DNA of 43,792 nt from an uncultured Pelagibacteraceae bacterium (lineage in GTDB: Bacteria > Pseudomonadota > Alphaproteobacteria > Pelagibacterales > Pelagibacteraceae): the NCBI GenBank assembly GCA_902519695.1, contig CABYKN010000007.1, positions 1 to 43,792 of the forward strand, written 5' to 3'. Shown here piece after piece: positions 1 through 8,623 of the stretch. Position 1 is the first letter of the stretch; every line of letters starts with the position of its first letter. Below the pieces are notes generated by a model. That model did no database searches, was not told the DNA's origin, and saw nothing but the letters and a program-made list of their open reading frames with translations. The position numbers were made by a program, and so were the translations under genes.

Positions 1-1
1 T

Positions 2-382
2 AAATTAATAAAAAATGGTCAAATTGAATTTCTAATTAATGAAAACAAATTAGTTGTTTACCATGTAAATTTTATGTTAGACAAGATAGGAGAAATCAAT
101 TCTTCTATTAAAGTTAAAGAAGATATGGGAGTAATCAAATTTTTTTCTAGCAATAAGTTGAAAATTCTCAATCATATTGAATTTGCAAAAGTTTTTCAAG
201 TTGGATCAAAAAAAGTAAAAAATATTAAAGAAATATACTTTGATTTGGAGAAAAATATTGGAGAAACGGATTTTATTATTACTAATGTAAAAATTGATAA
301 CAAAGCTAAAATATTAAAGGAAATTTTTTTAATAAAAAATATACAAAACCTAAGATCGTATATTAGAAAAATTATTGATTAA
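2..382 (+). CDS. C-terminal fragment of a possible AsmA-like envelope protein (5' end outside window)
   Basis: The reading frame is open from the first bases of the window with no stop, so this is the 3' end of a longer gene. The first internal ATG, at 74, is probably not its start. About 126 residues are visible. They are rich in Lys, Ile and Asn, with alternating polar and hydrophobic residues that suggest beta strands, and they end in a short basic tail (SYIRKIID). The style recalls the C-terminal repeats of AsmA/YhdP-like envelope proteins, but no diagnostic motif is in view, so the family is a weak guess. The stop overlaps the convergent fumC stop by three bases. Confidence 0.5.
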   Translation, partial: KLIKNGQIEFLINENKLVVYHVNFMLDKIGEINSSIKVKEDMGVIKFFSSNKLKILNHIEFAKVFQVGSKKVKNIKEIYFDLEKNIGETDFIITNVKIDNKAKILKEIFLIKNIQNLRSYIRKIID

Positions 383-1767
383 TTTGGCTTTATCATTTTT
401 GCAGGATTAATAAGTATATCATATTCTTTTTCTTTTATTAGTCCTGACTTTAGTGCCTCTTCTTTTAGTTTAGTATCATTTTCTAAAGCTCTTTTTGCAA
501 TTTTTGCAGCATTATCGTATCCAATTTTGGGAGCTAGGGCAGTGACTAGCATCAATGAGTTGTCCAAGTTTTCTTTGATTTTCTTTTTGTTGGCTTTTAT
601 TCCTTTGACACAGTAGAGGCTAAAATTTTTTACACTATCACTTAAAATATCAATAGATTGTAAGATGTTATAAGCAATTAAAGGTTTAAATACATTTAAT
701 TCAAAATGTCCATGACTACCTGCAACAGTTATACCAGTGTGGTTTCCAATAACTTTAGCACAAACCATTGTTACCGCTTCACATTGGGTTGGGTTTACCT
801 TACCAGGCATAATAGAAGACCCTGGTTCATTTTCTGGTAAGATAAGTTCACCATAACCAGCTCTAGGACCAGAACCTAAAAATCTTATATCATTCGAAAT
901 TTTCATTAGAGCTACTGCACATGAATTTAAAGACCCTGAAAAATTAACTATTGAATCGTGCGCTGCTAACTCAGAAAATTTATTTGGTGCAGGTTTAAAT
1001 CTAATTTTACAAAATCTTTTAATTTCATTAGTAATTTTCTTATCAAAATTTTTCTTTGAATTTATACCTGTTCCAACGGCTGTTCCGCCTTGAGCTAAAA
1101 AATAGATATCGTTTAAACAATACTTTATTCTATTTATACTTTTTTTTACTTGTTCGTGATATCCAGAAAATTCCTGACCTAGAGACAAAGGTGTAGCATC
1201 TTGTAAATGTGTTCTTCCAATTTTAACTATTTTTTTAAATTCCTTACTTTTTTTGCCTAACAAAATTTCAAGCAATTTTAAACTTGGCAAAAGTTTATTT
1301 ATAGTTTCTGTGGCTACTGAAATATGCATTGCGCTTGGAAAAACATCATTTGTAGATTGAGATTTATTGACATGATCGTTTGGATGTACTGGATTTTTTG
1401 ATCCCTTTTTTCCTTTTAAAATTTCTATTGCTCTATTTGCTATTACCTCATTTACATTCATATTCGTTTGAGTTCCTGATCCTGTTTGCCAAACTTTTAA
1501 TGGAAAGTTTTCACTCATTTTTCCATCAATCACTTCATTTGAAGCTTTTATAATAGCTTTTGCAATATTAGAAGGTATTGAATTATCCTTCATATGAACT
1601 ATTGCAGCACTTCTCTTAATAATTGCAATTGATCTTATTATTGATGATGGAACAAATATTTTGCCTATATTAAAAAATTTCTTTGATCTTTGCGTTGAGG
1701 CACCCCAATATTTATCACTAGGAACATTTATACCACCAATACTGTCATATTCTTTTCTTGTTTTCAT
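379..1767 (-). CDS. fumC: Class II fumarate hydratase
   Basis: This enzyme interconverts fumarate and L-malate in the TCA cycle, as a cytosolic iron-independent homotetramer. The 462-residue length is normal for class II fumarase. The superfamily signature GSSIMPGKVNP is at about residues 316-326 and contains the mobile catalytic serine loop. The GRTHLQDATP segment (about 184-193) and TGSGTQTNMNVNEVIANRA (about 95-113) are the other conserved active-site blocks. These motifs separate it from argininosuccinate lyase and aspartase. It starts at ATG and is convergent with the truncated gene to its left. The divergent neighbour begins 61 bases away, so both promoters must sit in that short gap. 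Nothing is missing or unusual. Confidence 0.97.
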   Translation of the reverse strand: MKTRKEYDSIGGINVPSDKYWGASTQRSKKFFNIGKIFVPSSIIRSIAIIKRSAAIVHMKDNSIPSNIAKAIIKASNEVIDGKMSENFPLKVWQTGSGTQTNMNVNEVIANRAIEILKGKKGSKNPVHPNDHVNKSQSTNDVFPSAMHISVATETINKLLPSLKLLEILLGKKSKEFKKIVKIGRTHLQDATPLSLGQEFSGYHEQVKKSINRIKYCLNDIYFLAQGGTAVGTGINSKKNFDKKITNEIKRFCKIRFKPAPNKFSELAAHDSIVNFSGSLNSCAVALMKISNDIRFLGSGPRAGYGELILPENEPGSSIMPGKVNPTQCEAVTMVCAKVIGNHTGITVAGSHGHFELNVFKPLIAYNILQSIDILSDSVKNFSLYCVKGIKANKKKIKENLDNSLMLVTALAPKIGYDNAAKIAKRALENDTKLKEEALKSGLIKEKEYDILINPAKMIKPN

Positions 1768-1828
1768 TTATTTGAATAAATAACTAAATAATTTATATAC
1801 TAGTTTTTATTAATCTTACAGGAGTAAA

Positions 1829-2200
1829 ATGACAAATTTTCAAAAAGTAAAAAATTTTATGGAGACTTTTGGGCAAGAGGTGAAATCATCACCATCATTT
1901 AGCTCACCTAAAATAAATCAGTTGAGATTTAATCTGATTAAAGAGGAACTAGATGAATTTAAACAAGCTTTAGACAAAAATGATCTCTTAGAGGCTGCAG
2001 ATGCTTTAACTGATATATTATATGTTACTTATGGTGCTGGTCATGCATTTGGTATTAATTTAGATAATTGTTTTGATGAAGTTCAAAATTCTAATATGAG
2101 TAAATTAGGAAACGATGGCAAACCTATTTATAATGATCAGGGCAAAGTTATGAAAGGTCCAAATTATTTCAAACCAGATTTATCTAAATTTATTAAGTAA
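1829..2200 (+). CDS. MazG-like / phosphoribosyl-ATP pyrophosphohydrolase-fold nucleotide pyrophosphatase
   Basis: This 123-residue protein has the all-alpha NTP pyrophosphohydrolase pattern: an acidic EELDEF block around residue 40, then EAADALTDILYVTYG around residues 55-70. Together these give the Glu/Asp cluster that holds magnesium in the MazG/HisE/dUTPase-like superfamily. The C-terminal part (SKLGNDGKPIYND and GPNYFKPDL) resembles stand-alone MazG-like proteins also common in phages. The likely role is hydrolysis of a nucleoside triphosphate, either house-cleaning or pool control; the substrate cannot be read from sequence. A good Shine-Dalgarno (AGGAG at 1820-1824) sits four bases before ATG. 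It is not hisE in context, since no histidine genes are nearby. The end overlaps the convergent ygfZ by eight bases. Confidence 0.8.
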   Translation: MTNFQKVKNFMETFGQEVKSSPSFSSPKINQLRFNLIKEELDEFKQALDKNDLLEAADALTDILYVTYGAGHAFGINLDNCFDEVQNSNMSKLGNDGKPIYNDQGKVMKGPNYFKPDLSKFIK

Positions 2201-3083
2201 TTTGTAGCCAATCGGGTTTCTTGATTTTTACTTTAGCAGAACCACAATTGAAAGTTTTGCTAAAATCAAATTTTTCATTTTTAAATTTAATAAGAGCGAA
2301 TGGATAAATATCATTAATTAATACCTTTCCTATTTCATTATTCTCAACCGATATTATTTCATTCTCTAATTCGCCCTCTATTACTTCAATTGGTAGAAGA
2401 CGTTTATTTAATTTATCTTTTAACTTAATTCTGGCAGTATTTTCCTGACCTACGTAACAGCCCTTTTTAAAATCTATTGCATTTAATTCATCAAAGTTAC
2501 ACTCAATTCCAAAAAGTTTATTTTGAAGTTTTTGAGTATTATTTTGTGGAATACCAATTTCATGACTTAATTTGTAATATTCATTTTTATCTTTGCTTTG
2601 CAGCCCAAGTTTTTTTAATGATAAATATAATTTTTCTAAATTTGTTACTATTCTTGCTCCAAGCTCTATATTTCTAGGATCTAAAAAAATACTATCCTCT
2701 CTAAATTTAATTGTACAACCGGCATTAGAACTTGAGTTTTCCATCTCCATAAATCTTTCTTTACTAATAACTGCAATTACAAATTCATTACTTAAATTTA
2801 AAATTTCTACTTTTGATCTAAGTTTGTATAAATTTAATTGATTAAATAAATTATCGATATTTTTTTTCTCACAATCTAAAAAATATCCAGACTTGTGTTT
2901 TAATATATTGAAGTCATACAAATATTTTCCCTGTGGAGTAAGTAAAGCAGAATAACATGAATTTTTTTCATTTACTTTGTTAATATTATTTGTAACGATA
3001 TTTTGTAAAAATTCTTTACTGTCTTCACCCGAAACATACAAAAGTCCTCTGTCTTCTAAGATATAAACATTATTTTTTTTCAT
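2193..3083 (-). CDS. ygfZ: Folate-binding protein YgfZ (Fe-S cluster repair/assembly factor)
   Basis: This is a GcvT-related, tetrahydrofolate-binding protein that supports maturation or repair of certain Fe-S enzymes. The signature KGCYVGQE is clear in the middle of the protein (about residues 208-215), in the usual context NAIDFKKGCYVGQENTARIK; its cysteine is the essential one in the E. coli homologue. The length of 296 residues is typical of alphaproteobacterial YgfZ. The N-terminal half carries the GcvT-like fold (SGEDSKEFLQNIVTNNI). The true aminomethyltransferase gcvT is elsewhere in this window, so this is the paralogue. Only 43 bases separate it from the divergent pyrC, so both promoters are compressed into that gap. 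Confidence 0.93.
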   Translation of the reverse strand: MKKNNVYILEDRGLLYVSGEDSKEFLQNIVTNNINKVNEKNSCYSALLTPQGKYLYDFNILKHKSGYFLDCEKKNIDNLFNQLNLYKLRSKVEILNLSNEFVIAVISKERFMEMENSSSNAGCTIKFREDSIFLDPRNIELGARIVTNLEKLYLSLKKLGLQSKDKNEYYKLSHEIGIPQNNTQKLQNKLFGIECNFDELNAIDFKKGCYVGQENTARIKLKDKLNKRLLPIEVIEGELENEIISVENNEIGKVLINDIYPFALIKFKNEKFDFSKTFNCGSAKVKIKKPDWLQIT

Positions 3084-3126
3084 GATTGAATGGATGTATA
3101 TAATGATATAGTAACGATTTCATAAA

Positions 3127-4437
3127 ATGTTAGATCTTATTATAAAAAATGGAGAGTGTTATATCGACGGAAAACTTAATAAAACGAACCTTGGTATTCA
3201 GAATGGAAAAATAACAACAATTGGCGATTTAAGTAACGAAAAAAGCAAAGAAACTGTTGATGCAAGTAATTTACTAGTTTTACCCGGTTGCATGGATACT
3301 CAAGTGCATTTCCGTGAGCCTGGATCAACTAATGCAGAAGACTTACATACTGGGAGTAAAGCAGCTATTGCCGGTGGTATTACAAGTGTTTTTGAGATGC
3401 CAAATACAAATCCCCCAACAGCAAATATGAAAGAATTTAATAATAAGTTAAATCTTGCTAAAAATAGGATGTATTCAAATTATGCTTTTTATTTTGGAGC
3501 AACACCAGATAATTCGTCTGATTTAGCAAATCTTAAAGGTTTAGATGGTTGTTGCGGAGTAAAACTTTTTGCAGGATCTTCAACTGGAAATCTATTAGTG
3601 GATAAAGAAGAGGATATTGAAAAGGTATTCCAAAATACTTCAAAAATAGTTGCAGTTCATTCTGAAGATGAAGAAATAATAAATTTGAGAAAAAAATTAA
3701 TTGAAAAAGGCAATGTTCATACTCATCCTGTATGGAGGAATGAAGAATGTGCAATGTCGTCTACAAGAAGAATTGTTAGGATTGCAAAAAGACTTAATAA
3801 AAAAGCACATATATTGCATGTTACAACAAAAGAAGAAGTTGATTTTCTTTCTCAAAATAAAGGAAACATAACTTTTGAAATAACCCCACAACATCTAACA
3901 ATGTATGCACCAGATTGTTACGACAAACTTGGAACCTTTGCTCAGATGAACCCACCTTTAAGAGATAAGTCTCATTATGATAGATTGTGGTACGCTATTA
4001 GAAATAATTATAATGATACTATCGGTTCAGACCATGCACCTCATTTAAAAGAAAATAAATTAAAAGAATATCCTCAGTCGCCATCTGGCATGCCAGGTGT
4101 ACAAACATTATTACCCGTTATGCTAAATCATGTTAATGATAATAAACTTACTTTAGATCAGCTAATCAAACTTCTTTGTGAAAATCCAGTTTCTGTATTT
4201 GGTATTAAAAATAAAGGTTTTATCAAAAAAGATTATGATGCTGATTTTACAATAATAGATATGAACAGAATTATAGAAATTAAAAATAAAAATATTCATA
4301 GTAAGTGTGGATGGAGCCCATTTGATGGCTATAAATTTAAAGGTTCACCAGTTTATACAATTATTAATGGGGATATTAAAATGAAAGATGATGAAATTTT
4401 AGGAGATCCAACTGGTAAACCAATTCTTTTTGATTGA
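3127..4437 (+). CDS. pyrC: Dihydroorotase, class I type, with Gln in the first metal motif
   Basis: This amidohydrolase closes carbamoyl-aspartate to dihydroorotate in pyrimidine synthesis. The 436-residue length fits class I. Visible motifs are DTQVHFREPG at residues 57-66, the GVKLFAGSSTG block with the lysine expected to be carboxylated, VHSED, HILHVTT, and GSDHAPH with the catalytic Asp. The first motif is normally DxHxH, but here it reads D-T-Q-V-H, so one metal-ligand His is Gln. That variant occurs in a recognised branch of dihydroorotases and allantoinase-like enzymes, so activity is likely but the metal site may differ. Allantoinase or hydantoinase is the main alternative. No other pyrimidine genes are adjacent. 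Confidence 0.88.
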   Translation: MLDLIIKNGECYIDGKLNKTNLGIQNGKITTIGDLSNEKSKETVDASNLLVLPGCMDTQVHFREPGSTNAEDLHTGSKAAIAGGITSVFEMPNTNPPTANMKEFNNKLNLAKNRMYSNYAFYFGATPDNSSDLANLKGLDGCCGVKLFAGSSTGNLLVDKEEDIEKVFQNTSKIVAVHSEDEEIINLRKKLIEKGNVHTHPVWRNEECAMSSTRRIVRIAKRLNKKAHILHVTTKEEVDFLSQNKGNITFEITPQHLTMYAPDCYDKLGTFAQMNPPLRDKSHYDRLWYAIRNNYNDTIGSDHAPHLKENKLKEYPQSPSGMPGVQTLLPVMLNHVNDNKLTLDQLIKLLCENPVSVFGIKNKGFIKKDYDADFTIIDMNRIIEIKNKNIHSKCGWSPFDGYKFKGSPVYTIINGDIKMKDDEILGDPTGKPILFD

Positions 4438-4438
4438 G

Positions 4439-4771
4439 TTATATAGTTTTACTTGAATACATGTTAACAAGTGTCACCCCAACTACAATAAGAAACATAC
4501 CCAATATAGCCTGCCAACTTAAAGATTGTTTAAAAAAAATATAGCCCAATATTGCTATAGTAAAAATACCAAGTCCACTCCATGTTCCATAAACAATTGC
4601 AATTGGTAATTTATCAACAACAAAAGTAAGCAAATAAAAAGCAGATAAATAAAATACTGCTAAAAACACTGTTGGTGTTACTCTTGTAAAGTTTTGAGTA
4701 ACAGGAAGAAGCATTGTTCCGCATACTTCACAAATAATTGCTCCTACTAAAAAAAGGTATGTTTTTATCAC
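4439..4771 (-). CDS. Small multidrug resistance (SMR) family transporter
   Basis: This inner-membrane protein has 110 residues and four predicted helices, the length of EmrE/QacE. Glu15 in AIICEVCGT matches the essential proton- and drug-binding Glu14 of EmrE. YGTWSGLG at 61-68 matches the helix-3 YxxWxGxG motif. It probably exports a small cation or polar metabolite in exchange for protons as a dimer; a Gdx-type guanidinium exporter is an alternative. The start is GTG at 4769-4771, three bases after the stop of the AIPR gene, so it is likely translated from the same minus-strand transcript. Its 3' end is two bases from the convergent pyrC stop. Confidence 0.88.
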   Translation of the reverse strand: MIKTYLFLVGAIICEVCGTMLLPVTQNFTRVTPTVFLAVFYLSAFYLLTFVVDKLPIAIVYGTWSGLGIFTIAILGYIFFKQSLSWQAILGMFLIVVGVTLVNMYSSKTI

Positions 4772-4774
4772 TTA

Positions 4775-6517
4775 CTAAAATTTAATCTTTGGAATTGAGG
4801 CAAGAATTTTTTTCTCTAGTGGTATTAAATGGTTTTTATTTATAGTCATATCTCTAATAGGAGCATTTTTGTATTCATCTTTTTGTTCTTCATTAATATA
4901 TAAATCATTTATTTTGTCTTTTATTCTCTCAAATGCTGCTTCAGTAAATTTATCTAAATATTCACTGTCATTTAAAAGCTTCTTTAAATCGATGATTTTC
5001 TTATATTTATCCTCCCAAGCATCCTTTAATTTTCCATAAAAATGCAAAAAATGAAATCTAAAACGTTTTAGATACATTAAATCTTTATTTTCTTTTTTCT
5101 CAATATTGCACCTATTAACAATATCGTTATAAAAAATAATCGGTATTACATATTTTCTCTCAAATTCACTATCAGTAATTATCTCTTTATTGCCAAATGT
5201 ATCCTGATATTTTCCATCTCCATCAATTCTCCATAAACTTTTTGCTTTAGATATCACTGTGCATGGTTCAAATAAAAATGCGTATCTAATTTTCGCAAGT
5301 TCTTCCATTTTTATATTTTGAACATTTCTTGATTTTGTTAATTGCCTTCTTTTTCTTATATAGGAAATTTTTCCGACGTTTTTGTAAGTAGCTGCCTTAA
5401 ATTTTTGTTCTAAAAATAATTGAATTTTATCATTTGATCTAAAATCAGCATCTGTTATTTGATTTTGGGAATTATTAAACTTTATAATCTTTTCATTTAT
5501 CCCACTGTCTGTTTGAACACTTTTTGTCTCCGTAACTCTTATCAGGAATTCAAGTTTTGGGTCTTTTTCAACATATCTTAATGCTCCTACTGTCTGAGCC
5601 CCGTTTATGATTTGGAATTTCTCTGCTTTGATAATGTTATTTTTTATTTCAAGTTTTGTACAGACTGCAGAAATCCCATTATTATAATAGAAAAAATTAT
5701 CTGACTCTTCTTCTGCAGTCTCTCTAATATCTTTATTAATTTGACCTTTGTCACCTAAAAATTCTCTAATATTATACGAGAATAGTGACTCATGTTTGGC
5801 TCTGTACAAATTTTCAATCTCGTTCGCTTTAATAGAAGCTACTAAGGTTTTATGAGGTAATTTTTTTATAAAAAATTTATCCTCTGGTATTTTAAATTCA
5901 ACATCTGGAATAGAACTTTCTAAACTTCTAGCTTCATCACAATATTGCTTAAATCTTGAAAAATCTAACAATTTACATTGAATATTTAAATTTTTATTAG
6001 AATAATATTTATTAAAATCTTCCTCTAGCTCCCTTGTTCTTGAAGAAGCATTTCCTGTAGATATAAAAAAATATTTAAAAGTGTAATTATTATTAATTTT
6101 ATCTGGATAATCATAAAACTTTTTCTTCGCATTTTCATTTCCATGTTTTGTAACCCATTTAGTATTCATTAATTTTTTATGAAGATCAAAAAATTTATTT
6201 ACTTTACTTTCATTTATGTTCGTTTTTTTTGATTTAGAAGTAGTTCCAGTGAATTCTGTTTGAACAATGAAATTTATATTATTTGTGTCATCCTCTAGTA
6301 GCAAATCTATACCAAGATCATCTTTAGCTCCAATATGAGCATCTTCAAAATCTTCATCTAGAAATGCATTAGTATCGTTAAAAAAATTTACAATCCACCT
6401 ATCAAAACCCTCGGTACGTTGAGTGTCATTTGTTTCATCAAGCTCGTTATTTTTACAAACTTTACTTACCTCTTCTTTTAAATAACTTAAAAAATCGTCT
6501 GTAGAAAACTTTTTCAT
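4775..6517 (-). CDS. AIPR-family protein (abortive-infection / phage-resistance type)
   Basis: This 580-residue protein matches the AIPR family pattern: LFSYNIREFLG at about 245-255, then FFYYNNGISAVC at about 275-286 and FQIINGAQTVGAL at about 301-313. These are the NNGI and NGxQT blocks by which the family is recognised. The N-terminal part has GID at 69-71 and VQTEF at 85-89, set in a hydrophobic strand. This looks like a degenerate PD-(D/E)XK nuclease core with QxE in place of QxK; that reading is my inference. AIPR proteins are named for phage-abortive infection, but their biochemistry is poorly known. It starts directly after the prpE stop with no gap and ends three bases before the SMR gene. 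Base composition is not visibly different from its neighbours. Confidence 0.85.
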   Translation of the reverse strand: MKKFSTDDFLSYLKEEVSKVCKNNELDETNDTQRTEGFDRWIVNFFNDTNAFLDEDFEDAHIGAKDDLGIDLLLEDDTNNINFIVQTEFTGTTSKSKKTNINESKVNKFFDLHKKLMNTKWVTKHGNENAKKKFYDYPDKINNNYTFKYFFISTGNASSRTRELEEDFNKYYSNKNLNIQCKLLDFSRFKQYCDEARSLESSIPDVEFKIPEDKFFIKKLPHKTLVASIKANEIENLYRAKHESLFSYNIREFLGDKGQINKDIRETAEEESDNFFYYNNGISAVCTKLEIKNNIIKAEKFQIINGAQTVGALRYVEKDPKLEFLIRVTETKSVQTDSGINEKIIKFNNSQNQITDADFRSNDKIQLFLEQKFKAATYKNVGKISYIRKRRQLTKSRNVQNIKMEELAKIRYAFLFEPCTVISKAKSLWRIDGDGKYQDTFGNKEIITDSEFERKYVIPIIFYNDIVNRCNIEKKENKDLMYLKRFRFHFLHFYGKLKDAWEDKYKKIIDLKKLLNDSEYLDKFTEAAFERIKDKINDLYINEEQKDEYKNAPIRDMTINKNHLIPLEKKILASIPKIKF

Positions 6518-8410
6518 TTACAATATTTTACTATCTATAAGGTCTTGTTTTATCTCATCAAGTATAGCAGGATCGTCAATTGTTGCAGGCATTTTATATT
6601 CTTCTTTGTCGGCAATTTTTCTAATTGTTCCTCTTAGTACTTTTCCAGATCTAGTTTTTGGTAATCTTTTAACAACAATTGCTATTTTAAAAGCTGCAAC
6701 AGGTCCAACTTTATCTCTAACCATTTGCACACACTCTTTTGAAATAGTCTCATTATCCTTTGAAACACCTGCTTTTAGAGCAATTAAACCAATTGGTAAT
6801 TGTCCTTTTAATTGATCTTTTATTCCAATCACTGCGCATTCAGCAACAGATTGATGTTCTGATAAAACCTCTTCTATTGCACCAGTTGAAAGTCTATGAC
6901 CTGCAACATTTATTATGTCATCTGTTCTAGACATAATCCAAATATATCCATCATCATCAATATGACCTGCATCGTAAGTTTGATAATAGCCATTATAATT
7001 TGACATGTAATTTTCTTTATATCTTTCGTCTGCATTCCACAAAGTTGGGAATGTGCCTGGCGGCAATGGAAGTTTAACAACAATATCTCCCATCTCATTT
7101 GCTTTTGCTATTGTTTGATCAGGTTTAATTATTTTTACATCATAACCTGGAACAGCTTTACAAGCTGATCCATACTTAGTTTCTTGCATTTCAATTCCAG
7201 TACAGTTTGAACTTATCGCCCAACTCGTTTCAGTTTGCCACCAATGATCAATTACAGGAACTTTAAGTAAATTCTCAGCCCATTTAATCGTATCCGGATC
7301 TGCTCTTTCACCTGCTAAAAATAATGATTCAAATGAACTTAAATTATATTTAGAAAAAAACTTACCTTCTGGATCTTCTTTCTTTATTGCTCTGAACACG
7401 GTAGGAGCTGTAAACAAAGATTTGATTTTATATTCTGATATTATTCTCCAAAATACTCCAGCATCAGGAGTACCCACTGGTTTTCCTTCAAATAAAAGAG
7501 TTGCACAACCTTTGAATAATGGAGCATAAACAATATAGGAATGTCCTACTATCCATCCAATATCACTTGCTGACCACCATACGTCATCTTGATCAATGTT
7601 ATAAATATTTTTCATTGTCCATTTAAGTGCAACAATGTGACCACCAATATCTCTAACTATTCCTTTTGGAATACCCGTGGTCCCTGAAGTATAAAGGATA
7701 TAAGCATAATCATTAGCACCCATCTCAACACAATCTTTATCATTAGCTCCGGATAGCGCTTCATCCCAACTTATTTCTATTGGCTTATTTAATTTTACCT
7801 CATGATCTTTTCTCTGAAATAGTATTACCTTTTCAACTTGGTGTTTTGCTAATTTTAAAGCCCCATCTACAAGTGGTCTATATTCAACTGTTCTTCCTGG
7901 CTCAAATCCACATGATGCTGTAATTAAAATTTTAGCTTTACTATCATCAATTCTACTTGCTAATTCATTTGATGCAAAACCACCGAATACAACAGAGTGA
8001 ATTGCTCCAATTCTCCCACATGCGAGCATTGCAACCACTGCCTCTGGTATCATCGGCATATAAATTATTACACGATCTCCTTTTTTAACTCCTTGTTTAT
8101 CTAAAGCTCCTGCAAATTTTGAAACTTTTTCTTTTAACTCTTTAAAAGTGAACTTTGCTTTAATACCTGTTATTGGGCTATCATAGATTAATGCGGTTTT
8201 GTTGCCTCTACCTTGATCAATATGCAGATCCAATGCATTGTAGCATGTGTTTGTTACACCATCTTCAAACCATTTATAGAATGGAGGTTTATCTTTGTTT
8301 AAAATTTTGGTTGGTTTTTTGAACCAGAATACGTCATCAGAAACTTTCTGCCAAAATTCCTCAGGATTTTTTAGAGAATCGTTGTATATTTCTTTATAAT
8401 TTTTGGTCAT
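6518..8410 (-). CDS. prpE: Propionyl-CoA synthetase (propionate-CoA ligase)
   Basis: This ANL-superfamily enzyme activates propionate (possibly acetate or other short acids) with ATP to form acyl-CoA. The length of 630 residues matches PrpE. The phosphate-binding loop YTSGTTGIPKG lies at about residues 238-248, followed by IVRDIGGHIVALKWTM, a PrpE-type stretch. The C-terminal catalytic lysine is in PKTRSGKVLRG, at about residue 590. The VFGGFASNEL and SCGFEPGRTVEYRPL segments also favour PrpE over acetyl-CoA synthetase. It is the first gene of a minus-strand run into the AIPR and SMR genes. The 213-base gap to the divergent proteorhodopsin gene must hold both promoters. Methylcitrate-cycle genes are not in view. 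Confidence 0.93.
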   Translation of the reverse strand: MTKNYKEIYNDSLKNPEEFWQKVSDDVFWFKKPTKILNKDKPPFYKWFEDGVTNTCYNALDLHIDQGRGNKTALIYDSPITGIKAKFTFKELKEKVSKFAGALDKQGVKKGDRVIIYMPMIPEAVVAMLACGRIGAIHSVVFGGFASNELASRIDDSKAKILITASCGFEPGRTVEYRPLVDGALKLAKHQVEKVILFQRKDHEVKLNKPIEISWDEALSGANDKDCVEMGANDYAYILYTSGTTGIPKGIVRDIGGHIVALKWTMKNIYNIDQDDVWWSASDIGWIVGHSYIVYAPLFKGCATLLFEGKPVGTPDAGVFWRIISEYKIKSLFTAPTVFRAIKKEDPEGKFFSKYNLSSFESLFLAGERADPDTIKWAENLLKVPVIDHWWQTETSWAISSNCTGIEMQETKYGSACKAVPGYDVKIIKPDQTIAKANEMGDIVVKLPLPPGTFPTLWNADERYKENYMSNYNGYYQTYDAGHIDDDGYIWIMSRTDDIINVAGHRLSTGAIEEVLSEHQSVAECAVIGIKDQLKGQLPIGLIALKAGVSKDNETISKECVQMVRDKVGPVAAFKIAIVVKRLPKTRSGKVLRGTIRKIADKEEYKMPATIDDPAILDEIKQDLIDSKIL

Positions 8411-8554
8411 TTTGATTTGGTTTTAAATTCATTTTCTCATTGAATTTATGCAACAGGTTGTATTTAATTTTAAAAAGTAAGTAAAATCAACACTTATAAC
8501 GCGGCAAAAAGCCTTCAACAAACTAATTTAATTTGATATTAAGCCCCTAACTTT

Positions 8555-8617
8555 AGACAAACCTTTGTAATTTGTCTGTAGTTTAAATTTAAACTAAAAA
8601 AAACTAACGAGAGGGAG
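8555..8617 (+). promoter_or_regulatory. Proteorhodopsin leader: two dyads and a strong ribosome binding site
   Basis: Three elements precede the proteorhodopsin ATG. The first is a 7-base inverted repeat, AGACAAA (8555-8561) and TTTGTCT (8571-8577), with a 9-base spacer. The second is an 18-base perfect palindrome at 8579-8596, centred between 8587 and 8588. The third is a GAGGGAG Shine-Dalgarno at 8611-8617, six bases before the start, which is stronger than most in this window. The palindrome could form an mRNA hairpin or an operator, but an AT-only core like this can arise by chance. No convincing -35/-10 pair could be assigned in the gap from 8411 to 8623. Confidence 0.4.
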
Positions 8618-8623
8618 TTTTTT

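Noticed and set aside
4439-6517. Recent mobile island carrying the AIPR and SMR genes
   Set aside because: There is no integrase, transposase, tRNA edge or flanking repeat, and the base composition looks like that of the neighbours.
8501-8513. GGC-AAAAA-GCC hairpin as a terminator or regulatory stem
   Set aside because: The stem is only three base pairs long and is not followed by a T run.
8411-8623. tRNA or small RNA gene in the prpE / proteorhodopsin gap
   Set aside because: No cloverleaf, no T-loop consensus and no terminator were found; only the dyads and ribosome site reported above.
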